Shown here: one piece after another, positions 1 through 12,210 of the stretch
Position numbering within the stretch: the first letter of the stretch is position 1
Layout of the letters: each line of letters begins with the position of its first letter
Assembly (NCBI RefSeq): GCF_004193775.1
Contig: NC_041019.1
Coordinates: 53,109,928-53,173,927 of the forward strand
DNA: 64,000 nucleotides
Origin: Glycine soja
Taxonomy: Eukaryota > Streptophyta > Magnoliopsida > Fabales > Fabaceae
Direction: 5' to 3'
The notes under the pieces: generated by a model
Told to the model about the DNA's origin: nothing
Seen by the model: only the letters and a program-made list of their open reading frames with translations
The model's database searches: none
Program-made: the position numbers and the translations under genes

Positions 1-156
1 TTTCTGTCACCACGATCATGATTGATGGAGGTGACAATGACAACAGTCATAACAATAAAGATAGTAATGATTATGATGATGGATTAATGATAATTTAGAT
101 ATTTTAGTTTGGAATAATTGTAATATTTCAAATATTTGATTTTAGTGTGATGAATC

Positions 157-673
157 TGTAAAAATATACATATACTGATCTAAACATGCAAATCAATTTA
201 AATGACATATTTAGATCAAATAGTGGAAATTAAATATATTACGAGCGTACCTCCAGCCATTGCAAATTGAATGGGAAGCGACGCACACACAAACCTGAAA
301 GACAGTTTTGTTCTTCCAGACCCTTACTCACTCTGAATAGATGGTGTATTTTTTTTCTGAATAGAGAAGTGGGTTTGGTGATACAAAACTGAAAGCACCC
401 CATCGTATTTATAGTGTCTGTCCATCACAAAGCTCTCAACTTGTTATCAGAACGTGAGATAGGAAGTTATCAGTACGTGAGATAAGAAGTTATCAATACG
501 TGAGATAAAGGATGGGTACGTGATTTGTTACTGAAGGTGGTTGCAAATATATTGCAAAGATATGGGTTGAATATGGATGGAAAATGGACCAGATTCAAAA
601 TAACTAAATGTTCCAAAATAATAAAATAAAATATAATAAAAGATTTAGAACGTGAACGTGGGCGCTTCCAACA
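157..673 (-). repeat. 3' LTR of the Copia element
   Basis: 517-bp direct repeat of 6083-6600, beginning TGTAAAA and ending CA on the plus strand. It contains repeated ACGTGAGATA motifs near 451-505, also present in the other LTR. It is the 3' LTR because the polypurine tract lies directly beside it at 674-689. Confidence 0.93.
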
Positions 674-689
674 TTCTCCCACTTGGTCC
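674..689 (-). other. Polypurine tract of the Copia element
   Basis: Read on the minus strand this is GGACCAAGTGGGAGAA, an uninterrupted purine-rich run ending exactly at the 3' LTR. AAGTGGGAGA is the usual plant Copia polypurine tract, the primer for plus-strand DNA synthesis. Confidence 0.85.
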
Positions 690-956
690 ATTTAACCCAA
701 CATCAACCATAACAAGAAACATAATATATGAGTCATGGCGATAGGTCCTCTGATGATGAGTAGTATCTTCCATGTACCACAATATATCAAGTCTCTCAAC
801 ACTAGCTCTCAACTTAATGAATAAACCATATGTTTATTCTATATCTAAACCGAATGATTTTTCTCGAAATAAATAAATATGTGCACAAAACCATATGAGA
901 AAATATCTAACTGAATAAGAGTTTCATTGAAAATAACAAATGTACGTACAATGAAA

Positions 957-3900
957 TTACATCATGGAACCAAGTCCCATTCGTACTACATGATCCTTAA
1001 AATTCTTTGGTGGCATGCCTTTAGTTAAAGGATCAGCAATCATTAACTCAGTGTTGACGTGTTCAATGATCACTTTCTTTTCTTTAACACGTTCTCTTAT
1101 GGCTAAGTACTTGATGTCGATGTGCTTACTTCGACTTCCACTTTTGTTGTTTTTAGCCATAAACACTACAACAAAGTTGTCACAATACAACTTTAATGGC
1201 CTAGAAATAGAGTCCACAACTCTAAGGCCAAACATGAAACTCTTCAACCATACACCATGCGAGGTAGCCTCAAAACAAGAAACGAACTCAGCCTCCATAG
1301 TGGAAGTAGCAGTCAAGGTTTGTTTGGCACTTCTCCAAGATACAGCTCCACTGGCTAACATAAAAATATAACCAGATGTTGATCTTCGTGAATCAACGCA
1401 ACCAGCAAAGTCTGAGTCAGAGTAGCCAATCACTTCCAGACAATCAGTTTGTCTGTACATGAGCATGTAATCCTTTGTTCCTTGAAGATATCTCATCACT
1501 TTCTTTGCATCTTTCCAGTGGTCAATACCTGGATTACTTTGATATCTTCCCAAGACTCCAACAGCGAATGCAATATCAGGTCTAGTGCAAACCTGAGCAT
1601 ACATAAGGCTTCCAACTGCTGAAGCATATGGAATATTTTTCATGTTTTCCCGCTCAAAATCATTTTTGGGGCATTGACTCAAAGCAAGTTTATCACCGCT
1701 CACAATGGGAGCTACACTTGGTGAACAATCTTTCATATTAAATATCTCTAAAATTTTGTTGATATAGGTTTCTTGAGACAAGCCTAAAATGCCTCGAGAT
1801 CTTTCTCTATGGATCTTTATGCCTATGACATAAGATGTCTCTCCCATATCCTTCATATCAAAGTTCTTTGAGAGAAATTGTTTCACCTCATATAGCATAC
1901 CCTTATCATTAGTCGCAAGCAGAATATCATCTACGTATAATACAAGGAAACAAATCTTACTCCCACTGACCTTCTGGTATATACAGTGATCCATGACATT
2001 CTCTTCAAAGCTGAATGAAGAAATGAAATTTTAAATACCACTGGCAGGAGGCTTGTTTCAATCCATAGATGGACTTGTTAAGCTTGCAGACTAAGTGCTC
2101 ACCAACACTAGATAAGAATCCCTCAGGTTATTTCATGTAAACCTCTTCTTCTAGATCACCATTCAGGAACGCCGTTTTCACATCCATTTGATGCAGCTCA
2201 AGATCAAAATGAGCTACTAATGCCAAAATTACTCGAAGAGAGTCTTTCTTAGATACAGGGGAAAAGGCCTCTCTGTAATCGATTCCTTCTCTTTGAGTGA
2301 ATCCTTTAGCAACAAGTCTTGCCTTATGTCTCTCAATGTTGCCTTCTGAGTCTTTCTTTGTTTTGAAGACCCATCTACATCCGATGGCTTTTACACCAAC
2401 AGGCAACTCAACGAGATCCCAAACTTGGTTAGATGCCATAGAATCCATCTCATCCCTCATAGCATTATACCACAAATTTGATTCCTTAGAACTCATGGCT
2501 TGTGAAAACGTCTCAGGATCATTTTCGACTCTAATGTTGTAGTCTGATTCTTGTAGGTACACTACATAATCACTAGGAATTACTGTCTTTTTTATTCTAG
2601 TAGATCTTCTTAATGTTGTTTGGTCATCTTGTTGAGGAACTTGTTCAACTGGTTCTTCACCAGTTTGTTCAATATCATCATGTTGTTCCTCACAAACAAC
2701 TTGATCTACGTGATCACTTTCAACAGCTTGTGGAACTTCAATCATTGGTTGTCTAACGCCCATTTTAACTTGAGGGGTGGGAATGACTACCAACCTATTA
2801 CTTGTCCCAGAAGGTTCAACTTCATAGCGATCCCTTTCAGAAGAAATGTTCCGAAATTGATCACTCTTACTGATCAAGTCATTTTCAAGAAACTTTGCAT
2901 TCCTTGATTCCACAATCCTAGTGTTGTGGGATGGACAATAGAACCTATACCCTTTATACCTTTCAGCATATCCAATGAAATACCTAGTAATAGTCTTAGG
3001 GTCTAGTTTCTTCTCTTGTGGATTATAAATTCTTACTTCAGACGGGCATCCCCAAATGCGTATATGTCACAAACTTGGTTTCCAACCCTTGAATAACTCA
3101 AAAGGTGTCTTTGAGATAGCCTTGGTTGGAACTCGGTTTAATATATACGCAACCGTCTTAAGAGCATCAATCCATAAAAATTGAGGAAGCTTTACATTAC
3201 TCCTCATGCTTCTCACCATGTCTAATAAGGTTCGATTTCTTCGTTCTGCCACACCATTCTAATCCGGAGAACCAGGCATAGTGTATTGGGCAATAATCCC
3301 ATGTTCTTGAAGAAATTTCGCAAATGAACCCGGTGCTTGTCCATCCTCTGTGTATCTACCATAGTACTCCCCACCTCTATCTGATCTCACGATCTTAATT
3401 TGTTTTCCACATTGTTTCTCAACTTCAGCCTTAAAAACTTTAAAGGCATCTAAAGCTTCATTCTTAGAATGAAGTAAGTAGAGATACATATATTGTGAAT
3501 AATCATCTATAAAGGTTATGAAGTATTTCGAACTATTTGCATCCATGTCTGGACAACATATGTCTGTATGTATGATTTCTAATAAATTAGAACTCCTCTT
3601 TGCACCCTTTTTAGACTTGTTAGTTTGCTTACCCTTAATGCAATCTACACAAGTCTCAAAATCAGCAAAATCCAAAGTACTAAGTACTCCTTCATTTACT
3701 AATCGCTTGATTCTCTCAATAGATATATGTCCTAATCTCCGGTGCCACAACATGGAGGATTCTTCATTCATAATACGTCGTTTTAACCCAACAGAAACGT
3801 GCATAGAAGTAGCGTCGTTTTTCAATTCAATCGAATAAAGACCATCAACCAATTGACCACAACCAATATTTTCAGATTTATTTAGTAAATTAAAACCAAA

Positions 3901-4458
3901 GTCTGTAAAATTAAAATAAAATCCCAAAGGTGCAAGTTTAGAAACAAAAATTAAGTTTTTACAGAAACTAGGAACATAAAAAACTTTCTCCAAATGTAAT
4001 TTAAAGCCACTACTTAAAACTAAGACGCACGTTCCAATGGCCTCTACATGCGAGCTCATCATAATCCCTGAGTAGATGCACTGCTCACTTCCCACTGGCT
4101 TCCTTAGGCTTTCCATACCCTGCAAGGTATTAGAAACATGGATTGTAGAACCAGAGTCAATCCACCATGTATTATGATTCACATTAATCATATTAGATTC
4201 ATAACAAACGAAGGTAAATGGTGTACCTTTCTTCCCAAACCAACTTTTAAATTTGGGGCAATCCTTCTTCATGTGTCCTTTCTTTTTACAGAAGAAACAC
4301 ATTGACTCCTTTTTAATTGTTGGTTGAGTCGGAATCCTTCCTTTATTGGTGCCTACAGACTTCTTCCTATCCTTTCCAGAAGTAGAAGTAGTCAAATTTA
4401 CCTTCTCACCCTCTTCCATTATCCATCTCTCCTCTTCTTGAACACACATGGTCATCAA
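957..4458 (-). pseudogene. Copia pol polyprotein, broken
   Basis: Fragments in order on the minus strand: CCHC zinc knuckle (CFFCKKKGHMKKDC, about 4258-4299); aspartic protease with WWIDSGST near 4150; GAG-pre-integrase HRRLGH near 3735; integrase core with FIDDYSQY and RSDRGGEY (about 3270-3580) running into [12 protein letters not shown]; reverse transcriptase with MDVKTAFLNGDLEEEVYMK near 2130-2190 and YVDDILLA near 1930; RNase H with SDSDFAGCVDSRRSTSGY near 1400 and KHIDIKYL near 1110. The frame is cut by a stop after 3259, a TGA at about 3065 (probably from CGA), a TAA at about 2128 and a frameshift near 2010. These lesions exclude a functional polyprotein. Family assignment is firm from domain order and the YVDD box. 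Confidence 0.93.
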
Positions 4459-5108
4459 TTCATTAATAGATCATTTATCCTTATGTGTGTTGTAAGAGAT
4501 TTGAAGGGTGTATACTGTTGAGGTAGGGTGCACAAAATGAAATGTACCAAGAAGGATTCAAACATGGTAACTTCCAGGGTTTTCAACTGAGCCACTATGT
4601 CCCTTAAGCGCATGATATGTTCACGCACACCCCTCGTTCCAGTAAGCTTAATGGAAGAGAATTGCATAATGAGTGTGCTAGCAAGCGACTTCTCAGAGGT
4701 CGTAAACTGTTCATCAATGGATTTCAATAGATCTCTGACCTTATCATGCTGGTCAACTGAACCCCGGATACTAGCGGATATGTTGGTTTTTATGAACATA
4801 ACAAAGAGACGATTAGATCTCTCCCACTTTTCATAAAGATCAACAGCATCAGGTTCGCTAGTTTCAGTAATAGCCGGTGGCTCATCCTTCCTTATAGCAT
4901 AGTCAATATCCATCCAGCCCAAATGAAGGAGAACTCTTTCCTTCCAAACCTTATAATTATCACCTTTCAAAATGGGAAGGTCACAAGAAATATTCATAGA
5001 TTGTGAAACTGCAAACAAACACACATGCTCATTAAAAAAATTTGAGACTAAACAAATGTCATGTTTTGCCAATGCAAATCTTGTCTCAATATATGAATCT
5101 AGTGACAC
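4455..5108 (-). pseudogene. Copia gag, frameshifted from pol
   Basis: The frame encodes a UBN2/retrotransposon gag protein. Recognisable stretches are LPILKGDNYKVWKERVLLHL, then LFVMFIKTNISASIRGSV and LIMQFSSIKLTGTRGVREHI. The probable start is the internal Met before NISCDLPI (about residue 39), because the upstream residues do not look like gag. It ends at a stop near 4455 and the continuation, MTMCVQEEER, lies in another frame, so a one-base shift near 4470 separates it from the zinc-knuckle region. In an intact Copia element gag and pol would be one frame here. It would form the nucleocapsid of the virus-like particle. Confidence 0.88.
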
Positions 5109-6066
5109 AAAACTTGCCTGTGGGCTAAAGTCCTACTCAATTAGATTCATCATTCAACTTTATCATAAAACTATTAAATCATGTTCTTTTCCTTAATTCC
5201 TGTGGGTAAATTAAGAAATATAATTTAATATTTTATCCTAATTAATCATACAAATATAACAAAATTCCTGTGGGTAGATTTCATCACATTACATATGATT
5301 AATCACAATTAATATTTCTAATGTGATTATAAATTTAGCATATAATTTTACTCAATTAAAGATGTTGTGGCTATTCTCCAATTTAATAAAATTATATTAA
5401 TCACTTAACATTCAAAAATAATCCTTGCATAAACATACTTAATAATGCAAATGTGCTCAATATTGAATCATAAAAATTACATGTATACCAATTCAAAATA
5501 ACATTGTACGTATATCCATTCAACATGTAATAAACTTTAAAGGATGAAATCTAATGCATATCAGTATTTAACATAATATTGCATGTTCATAATAACTTAG
5601 AGACACACAATTTTAAATTGATTGTGCATAAATGATTTATCCTTCAGAAGTTATAAATACAAATGAACTGCACCTAATAAACAATTAAATTGCAGTAGCT
5701 TAGTGGCAAAGGGAGTCCTTTCATGGTGCAGGTCAAGTGTTCAAAGCAAGCCCCTGCATCAACCACTGAATCAAGTCATGCTTTGTTTAGAATTTTTAGA
5801 AAACAATATATATTAACAATTTCACATCAGTAAACATGAGCATGTACATCTTCATCCTCTCAGCGTATCAGATTATTTAATATATATAAAAATTAGCTTT
5901 GCTTCCCTTTTACGCTTTCTCAAAGAGGTTCAAACTTTTAATATTTAAATATTAAATTCAGCCACAAGCTTTAATATTTAAAAAAAACAAAATTGCTTAA
6001 CGCTGAATGTTCATGTTTCTTCTTTAATTGAACAAAGCATAATAAAGGCAAGGCAGAGGTATTATG
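5109..6066 (-). other. Copia untranslated leader between 5' LTR and gag
   Basis: About 950 bp of AT-rich DNA without a coding frame. It contains two copies of TTCCTGTGGGTA (near 5198 and 5265) and a tRNA-like stretch at 5690-5770. Long leaders occur in some plant Copia lineages. Confidence 0.6.
5690..5770 (+). repeat. tRNA-derived SINE-like fragment inside the Copia leader
   Basis: TAGCTTAGTGGC at 5696-5707 fits the RNA polymerase III A box (TRGCNNAGYNGG), and GTGTTCAAAGC at 5737-5747 is a weak B box about 30 bp downstream, the spacing found in tRNAs. It does not fold convincingly as a full tRNA and no clean target duplication is seen. It may be a SINE remnant or a conserved part of the retroelement. 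Confidence 0.35.
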
Positions 6067-6080
6067 TGGCTCTGATACCA
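6067..6080 (-). other. Primer binding site (initiator Met tRNA type)
   Basis: Minus-strand TGGTATCAGAGCCA, two bases inside the 5' LTR. This is the classic plant Copia primer site complementary to the 3' end of initiator methionine tRNA and fixes the element's orientation. Confidence 0.92.
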
Positions 6081-6082
6081 AA

Positions 6083-6600
6083 TGTAAAATTATACATATA
6101 TTGATCTAAACATGCAAATCAATTTAAATGACATATTTATATCAAACAGCGGAAATTAAATATATTACGAGCGTACCTCCAGCCATTGCAAATTGAACGG
6201 GAAGCGGCGAACACACGAACCTGAAAGACAGTTTTGTTCTTCCAGACCCTTACTCATTCTAAATAGATGATGTATTTTTTTTTCTGAATAGAGGAGTGAG
6301 TTTGGTGATACAAAACTGAGAGCACCACATCCTATCCTATTTATAGTGTCTGTCCATCACATTCAACTTCTTGTTATGAGAACGTGAGATAGAAAATTAT
6401 CACGTGAGATAAAGAGTTATCAGTACGTGAGATAAAAGTTGAGTACGTGATTTGTTACCGAAGATGGTTACAAATATATTACAAAGATATGGGTTAAATG
6501 TGGATGGAAAATAGACCAAATTCAAAATAACTAAATGTTCCAAAATAATAAAATAAAATATAATAAAAAATTTGGAACGTGAACGTGGCCGCTTTCAACA
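6083..6600 (-). repeat. 5' LTR of the Copia element
   Basis: 518-bp direct repeat of 157-673, TG...CA ends, adjacent to the primer binding site. It would carry the element promoter. Confidence 0.93.
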
Positions 6601-6605
6601 TAATC

Positions 6606-7972
6606 TTCTAAAGATTTGATGATTATATGATAGTTGTTATCAATTAAACGTGTTGATCCTATAAATTTTATTAATAAATCAAAAGTTTGATATTTGTTTT
6701 TCAGCATTGCCCTCATTATTGAGTGTGTTGATTGAGGTGGAAAGATTGAATTTTGTTTTAAATTATTTGTGGGATCCACTAATTTGTCTTTCCACTCTCA
6801 ACCCCGAAGAAAAGGAAAAATAATAATGGCACACTGCATGAGAAAATTGTGCATATTCCTGTACAATGTTGATTATATATATATGGGTTTGCAAAGCTAG
6901 ACTAACTAAAAAATTTCAAGGTCTATGTTAGCATTTAATATTTTTTTCTTTTTGACAAAAATAATAAATTTTCCTTTGTTAATTAAACCAATATAAATAA
7001 AAGGATAACTGTGCAATTTGTTTTTTAAATAAAATTTATCCAAAATCTTTTCTTTCTCACTCACATGAACTGTTATTCTTGACAATCCAAATTTTCTTTT
7101 CTCTTTCTGAACAGGAGAAATATATTTGAACACCCATTATGTATGTTAGTTGACACCTAGAGAAAAAAATATAAAAAAAATTATTCCTAAAATAATGGAA
7201 TCAAAATTATTCCCCAATCTTAATTAATTCCCAAAAGTATTTTATTAAGATATGCAAAAGTGCACTCTCTTATGACTTTAAAATGCAAAAGTTTGTTTTT
7301 GTAGTTTAGGACCTAAATAAAATTTTCAAAAAGTTAAAGTACCTAAAATGTATTAAAACTTTATTATATTATAATTGAAATAATATATAAAACTCAAGGT
7401 TTAAACATGTTTTATTTTTTTCTTATAAATATAGTGATCGAGTTTTGGTTTCGATAGTTGTGTTTTTTTATAAGCCAATTTTTTTCCTACTAAAAGCAAA
7501 ATGCGAGTACAAGAAATGATTATTTCGCTTAGAACAGAGGTATATGGTACATGCAAATTGAGAAAAACGTGACACCTAACTCACTAGCTTTACATTTCAC
7601 CTACCAAAACGGTGGTTCAAAATGCACAGCAGGAGCAAAAAGAAAGATATAAAATAAGAAAAATGGTCCAAATTAATACCGATAAGAAAATAAACGTCTC
7701 TATTTAATAGTTACCGAACAAGACAAGGTGCACTTGAAATCAACTACTCTGACCCCCTCGACCCATCACGTATATACTAATAAAAAAATAAAAAAAATAA
7801 AAATAATTAAAAGTTTTTAAAACACATTTAAATATAAATCTTTCAAAGGATAAAAGACTCACATTTATTTTTCTAACATAATAAAATTTATCCAAATAAA
7901 TAATAAATTATCTCGGCTTAAAACAAGGTCGATCAAAACTTAATGCAATTAATATAGAAATCTATACCCTAA
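6606..7972. other. AT-rich intergenic DNA
   Basis: No gene or clear transposon is recognised. Short open frames here (for example 6906-7133) are lysine- and isoleucine-rich translations of AT-rich DNA without a recognisable domain. Confidence 0.6.
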
Positions 7973-8712
7973 TGTCACATTCTATCAAATCATTGTATTG
8001 TCGTGCCCTCTAACATGAGGTTCTTCATAGTTATTCACTTTTTCATCTGTTTCCATGAACACAAGGGTCGAGATCATTATAGGATCCAAACACAAATAGT
8101 CCACAGGGATTGAGTTATCACATTCTTAACTACGGAAGAGAACAAGACAACATATAGGTATGAATATCATATTAATAAAATACAACTTATTCAAGCATAG
8201 TAGTTCACATTATTTTACCACTTTACCGCACAACATCACATCACAACACCACACGTCTCATTTGTTTTCAAAGCATTCACGTACTCAATGATCAAAACAC
8301 AATATCACTAAATCAATCCATATCGATCAATACACAAACGTTATGCAACATATATACTAAGACTCAATCTTATATGCAATGTGGTACGATATCAGTGAAA
8401 AACCTCATCGGGCGCCTAGGAGTAGATGACAAGACAAATCACACACTAGCAAGTCAAGTCACCCTCACTAAGTAAGATCATAGGGAAACCAGTCAGGGTC
8501 ACGGTGTTTTGCGAGAATGTTTCAACCATATAAAATCAACATAGGCTTAAAGGAACACTCAAATAGAGTGACCCCCAAGGCCTACACTCCGGAGAGTCCA
8601 TCAGGGTCACTCCCTCCTGATTCAGGTCCAACCCAGAAAACATTTAGCACACAGACTCTATCTATGAACAGTACAAAATACACGACTCTTCAATTGTTCT
8701 CAAAATAGTTTA

Positions 8713-8866
8713 TCTCGTCGCCCTTAAAGGGTCTTAGCACTAACTTGTCGCCCTTAAAAGAACTTAACATTAACTCGTCGCCCTTAAAGAGACTTAACAT
8801 TAACTCGTCGCCCTTAAAGAGACTTAGCATCAACTTGTCGCCCTTAAAGAGTCTTATAGTCGTGCG
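8713..8866. repeat. 30-bp tandem repeat, about five copies
   Basis: Units share CTCGTCGCCCTTAAAG followed by variants of (A/G)G(A/T)CTTAGCATTAA. Five adjoining units are clear; a diverged sixth lies alone near 9119. They translate on the minus strand into a repeated decapeptide (LFKGDELMLS), which is an accident of the 30-bp period. Confidence 0.85.
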
Positions 8867-9788
8867 ATTGTACAATTCATAGTTCACAACTCAATGCATA
8901 CAATATCTCAATGCACATATGTATCTCAATCACATACATACTCAATTTATCACATACATTAAATCTCAATCACAATAGTATAATCTCAATTTAACACGTT
9001 ATCACACCCCATGAATCATATACAATTTACCTATGAACTATGCAATACATACGATTACTCAATTGTTTTCAAAATCATTTTAACTCATCGGGTTCCCATA
9101 GTAGATCTCATCACAATACTCGTCGTCCTTAAAGGGTCTTACAATTGTGTGATTGCACAGTTCATAACTCTCATCTCAATACACACATCTCATCTCAATA
9201 CACATGTATTTCATCAATCATCACATGTTCAATTTATCACATACTCACAATTTGAATCATCATTTCATAATCTCAACATAACAATTCATACAAAAGATTT
9301 ATCACAACATGGGGAGTAAAACCCCTCAAATAGTATCTCACAATTATATCAAAATCAATTAATCAAAATCATGGGTCAAAACACAAAAATATCAAGAGCA
9401 CTTAAGTTTACCAATCAATTATCATCAGAACATCAATTGGTACGTAGAATACAACAATATTGTATTTATAATCATAAAGGAAAAATTGTAATTCAATAAA
9501 CATCCCAAAATAAACCCCAATTTAATCCTCAAAGATCCTTACACATGTTCATTCTAATCCCAATTGCGATAAACTCATCCCTTACCTCTAAGCGGGCTCA
9601 CGTGTGTAGTGATAGCGGCATCTCTAGTAATTTCTTGTCATTCCTCAAGTTTTTTCTCTAATTGTTTTGATAGAGTTCCCAAACGTTAGAGAGAAAGAGA
9701 AGGGATTGAAGCCTCCATTTGTACTGTCTTTAAGAGATTATATTTTCTCTCTCCTTGAATATTATCTTGCAAATCCCAACGGTAAAGG

Positions 9789-10080
9789 TGTGCGGAATTG
9801 AATCACGAACTACATATCAAAATTTCACAATAATCCAACGGTTAACGAGTCCAGTATCATAGTTTTACTGAGATGATTTATGGGTTTCTGCGAGAAAAGA
9901 AAAGTCTACGATGTGAAGTGTATTTCTCTCAGCTCCGATATGATTTCAAAATTCCCATATGTGAGAATGCTCAGAATTGGATTGCAAACCTGATGCTTAA
10001 ATTTCACGACGATCCAACAATGAATAAGTCTGAGATCGTTATTTTTCTGAGACAGATTTGGTGATGTGCGGGAAAAAAGA
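9789..10080. repeat. Diverged ~180-bp tandem duplication
   Basis: Two related blocks begin near 9789 and 9969. Both contain AATTTCAC(A/G)A(T/C)(A/G)ATCCAAC, then GA(G/A)TC near the middle and end in a purine-rich GCG(A/G)GAAAA run. They form one end of the putative solo LTR. Confidence 0.55.
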
Positions 10081-10381
10081 GAAAATTTTGGAAGGAAAAG
10101 AAAAAAAATGAAAATGAGGGGAAAATGAGACATTGTCAATGTAAAAACTGACCTAACACATCTCTACTTATACATATTTATAACTTATTATTTACTCTAT
10201 TTATTTATTTTTATTATTTTATAAAAATAAATTATATTTTATTTTTTATCAAATGAATAAATAAAATATCTTCTTTATTTTTTTATTTATTTAATTATAA
10301 AAATCTTATTATTTTATGAAACTCTTTCTATTTATAAATAATAATCTTTTTAATTTAGCTTACCAAGAATAGAATGTTACG

Positions 10382-11392
10382 GCTACTTGCTACCACTTGC
10401 AAAAAAGACAACACGAGACTATTGAAATTGAAAGCTCTTACATTACAGGCCCACGTACACGAGACTATTTTTACTCACCGCTTTGGAAACCAAAGAAATG
10501 CCCACGTACAACAGCTTTTTCATGCATATGACATTTGACAGTGCATGTGGCTTATATGGTGAACAACTTCATAACCACTAAATTTATTATTATAATATCT
10601 TGAACAGGTAGCACGAGTTTCTTGCAACCTTCTCTACCAATAATTACTGATCAGAACTCCTATTCCTTGCAACTTTTATTACCCAATGCATGTGTGTGCT
10701 TACATAAGTTCTATATTTCATGGGAGCATATAACTAGATGTTCTTACCGTATTAGTAAACTAAAATGATTTTAAGTCTTGTTAACTAATATTCTAAGAAT
10801 TAAAAGAGGGATTCTTTTTATTATTAGAAATAGTATATATGAAAATGTATTTAATAATTAAAGGAAACATATTTTAATGTATTTTAATAAAATATTTATT
10901 TTTTACTTCTTTAACAAGTATTCTAGGTCATTTGCCAATATTTTTTATATCAGGCATATACATTTATTTTACTCATTTACCCCTCACTGCATGTGAATAG
11001 TAACATTTCCAATATGTATCTTTCGATTATGAACTCCCTTGGTATGAAGTCCAAGATCCAAATTCTCTCACTTGGCCTAAAATCAATTTCTAACAAAGAA
11101 GCTAAAACCACATCAACACACTGGGCTGAAGTCAATTTCTAACAAAGAAGCCTAACCCCATTAACGCAGCACAAATCGCAACCGTGACTACAAAAATCAG
11201 ATCGAGAGCAAGAGGGAAGATAATAAGAAGCAAAGAGAGAGATAGAAGACTAAAAATAAAAGAAAAAAAAATAAGCGCTGCAGTTGAAAATTACTTCCGG
11301 CGACAGAGTGTAGGGTGCATTATTTTCTTTTTCTATCGTTTGTATCCTTTTCCAGCTACCAAACACGTTGTTATTATTATTATTTTAGTTTA
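10382..11392. other. Intergenic DNA, no gene seen
   Basis: AT-rich sequence. A short direct duplication of (C/T)TGAAGTCAATTTCTAAC-like sequence occurs near 11080 and 11128. The frame at 11184-11393 is basic and low in complexity and is not supported as a gene. Confidence 0.55.
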
Positions 11393-11720
11393 ATCGTAAA
11401 TTTTATAACCAAATTATTTAATTTTTTTAATTATATCATTTAAGTTTTTTAATGCATTTTATTATCATATTTTTCAATTTTTTGTGTATTCTAACAATCC
11501 ATAGAATATGTAAGGCCATGCTAACATATTGTGTCTAATAAAGTTTTTAAAAAATGACATCAATTTTGTTATCTTTTTTTGTGAAATTTCGTCATTTTAT
11601 TACCACACAACGTTGTTTTTATATTTTTTTAGGGACATGTCATTAAAATGTCTGAAAATTAAAAAATATAATAATAAAATGCTCAGTGATAAATAAAAAA
11701 TACTAGTGATAAAATTTACA
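11393..11720. mobile_element. MITE-like inverted repeat element
   Basis: Two arms of about 90 bp pair: left 11393-11485 starts CGTAAATTTTATAAC and contains GCATTTTATTATCATATT; the right arm, 11633-11720, contains the reverse complements with scattered mismatches and ends ATAAAATTTACAAC. No exact target duplication was found, so family is not assigned. Confidence 0.5.
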
Positions 11721-11732
11721 ACATAATTAATG

Positions 11733-12116
11733 ATAATAATTGAATGTAACAATATGTACAGTTAGATTATTTTTTTTTCAACTGTAGGGTGACCAGATGG
11801 TAGGGATACATATTTTAGTCCCTACTTTATTTATTTTTTACACATGCTTTTTCTTTTAATAATAATTGAATATAACAAGATGTACAGTTAGATAATTTTT
11901 TTTTTCAACTATAGGGTGACCAGATGGTAGGGATACATATTTTAGTCCATACTTTATTTATTTTTTACACATGCTTTTTTCTTTTAATAATAATTGAATA
12001 TAACAAGATGTACAGTTAGATCATTTTTTTTCAACTATAGGGTACGTGTGACCAGATGGTAGGGATACATATTTTAGTCCCTACTTTATTTATTTTTTAC
12101 ACATGCTTTTTCTTTT
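11733..12116. repeat. Promoter-proximal tandem triplication, 126-128 bp unit
   Basis: Three almost identical units start with ATAATAATTGAAT at 11733, 11859 and 11987. Each contains GGTGACCAGATGGTAGGGAT or a variant, then TTTTAGTCC(C/A)TACTTTATTT and ACACATGCTTTTT. They end about 95 bp before the polyphenol oxidase start codon. The third unit has a six-base insertion that creates TACGTGTG (about 12045-12052), an ACGT-core motif of the kind bound by bZIP factors. The inverted paralogue at 21849-23654 lacks this array. Confidence 0.92.
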
Positions 12117-12134
12117 AGAGAAATTACATATGCT

Positions 12135-12142
12135 TATTTATA
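12135..12142 (+). promoter_or_regulatory. Putative TATA box of the plus-strand polyphenol oxidase
   Basis: TATTTATA lies 69 bp before the chosen ATG. TGCTTATTTATA is kept in the paralogue at the same distance, and TGGGAAAGG follows in both, so the short core promoter is conserved. Confidence 0.6.
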
Positions 12143-12210
12143 ACCAATAATGTTGGGAAAGGAACATACACAATTTGGAGAAAGAAGAAGATAAGCTAGC
12201 TAAGGCAGCA

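Larger units (their letters stand above)
157..6600 (-). mobile_element. Ty1/Copia LTR retrotransposon, complete but inactive
   Basis: The two ends carry long direct repeats (157-673 and 6083-6600) that both begin TG and end CA. A primer binding site lies inside the right LTR and a polypurine tract inside the left one, so the element reads on the minus strand. Flanking pentamers are GAATC (152-156) and TAATC (6601-6605), a target duplication with one mismatch. Inside, the order gag, zinc knuckle, protease, integrase, reverse transcriptase, RNase H is that of Copia elements. The LTRs differ by several percent by eye, so the insertion is not very recent. The coding part has several stops and frameshifts, so the copy cannot move by itself. 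Confidence 0.95.
7973..10381 (-). mobile_element. Probable solo LTR of a Ty3/gypsy-type element
   Basis: The ends form a short inverted terminal repeat: TGTCACATTCTATC at 7973 and TAGAATGTTACG ending at 10381. On the minus strand the unit would start (C/T)GTAACATTCTA and end TAGAATGTGACA, a form typical of long plant gypsy LTRs. The interior has no coding frame but holds a 30-bp tandem repeat and an internal duplication of about 180 bp, features I associate with legume gypsy LTRs. Neighbouring pentamers (CCTAA and GCTAC) match only partly, so the limits are uncertain. No second LTR or internal coding part is present. Confidence 0.5.

Noticed and set aside
8713..8866. Regular 30-bp repeats resembling a CRISPR array
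   Set aside because: There are no unique spacers; the units adjoin directly and the DNA is plant nuclear, so it is a minisatellite.
12175..12210. Upstream in-frame ATG adding 12 residues to the polyphenol oxidase
   Set aside because: The paralogue has no equivalent and starts at the position matching 12211, where GCAGCAATG is conserved.
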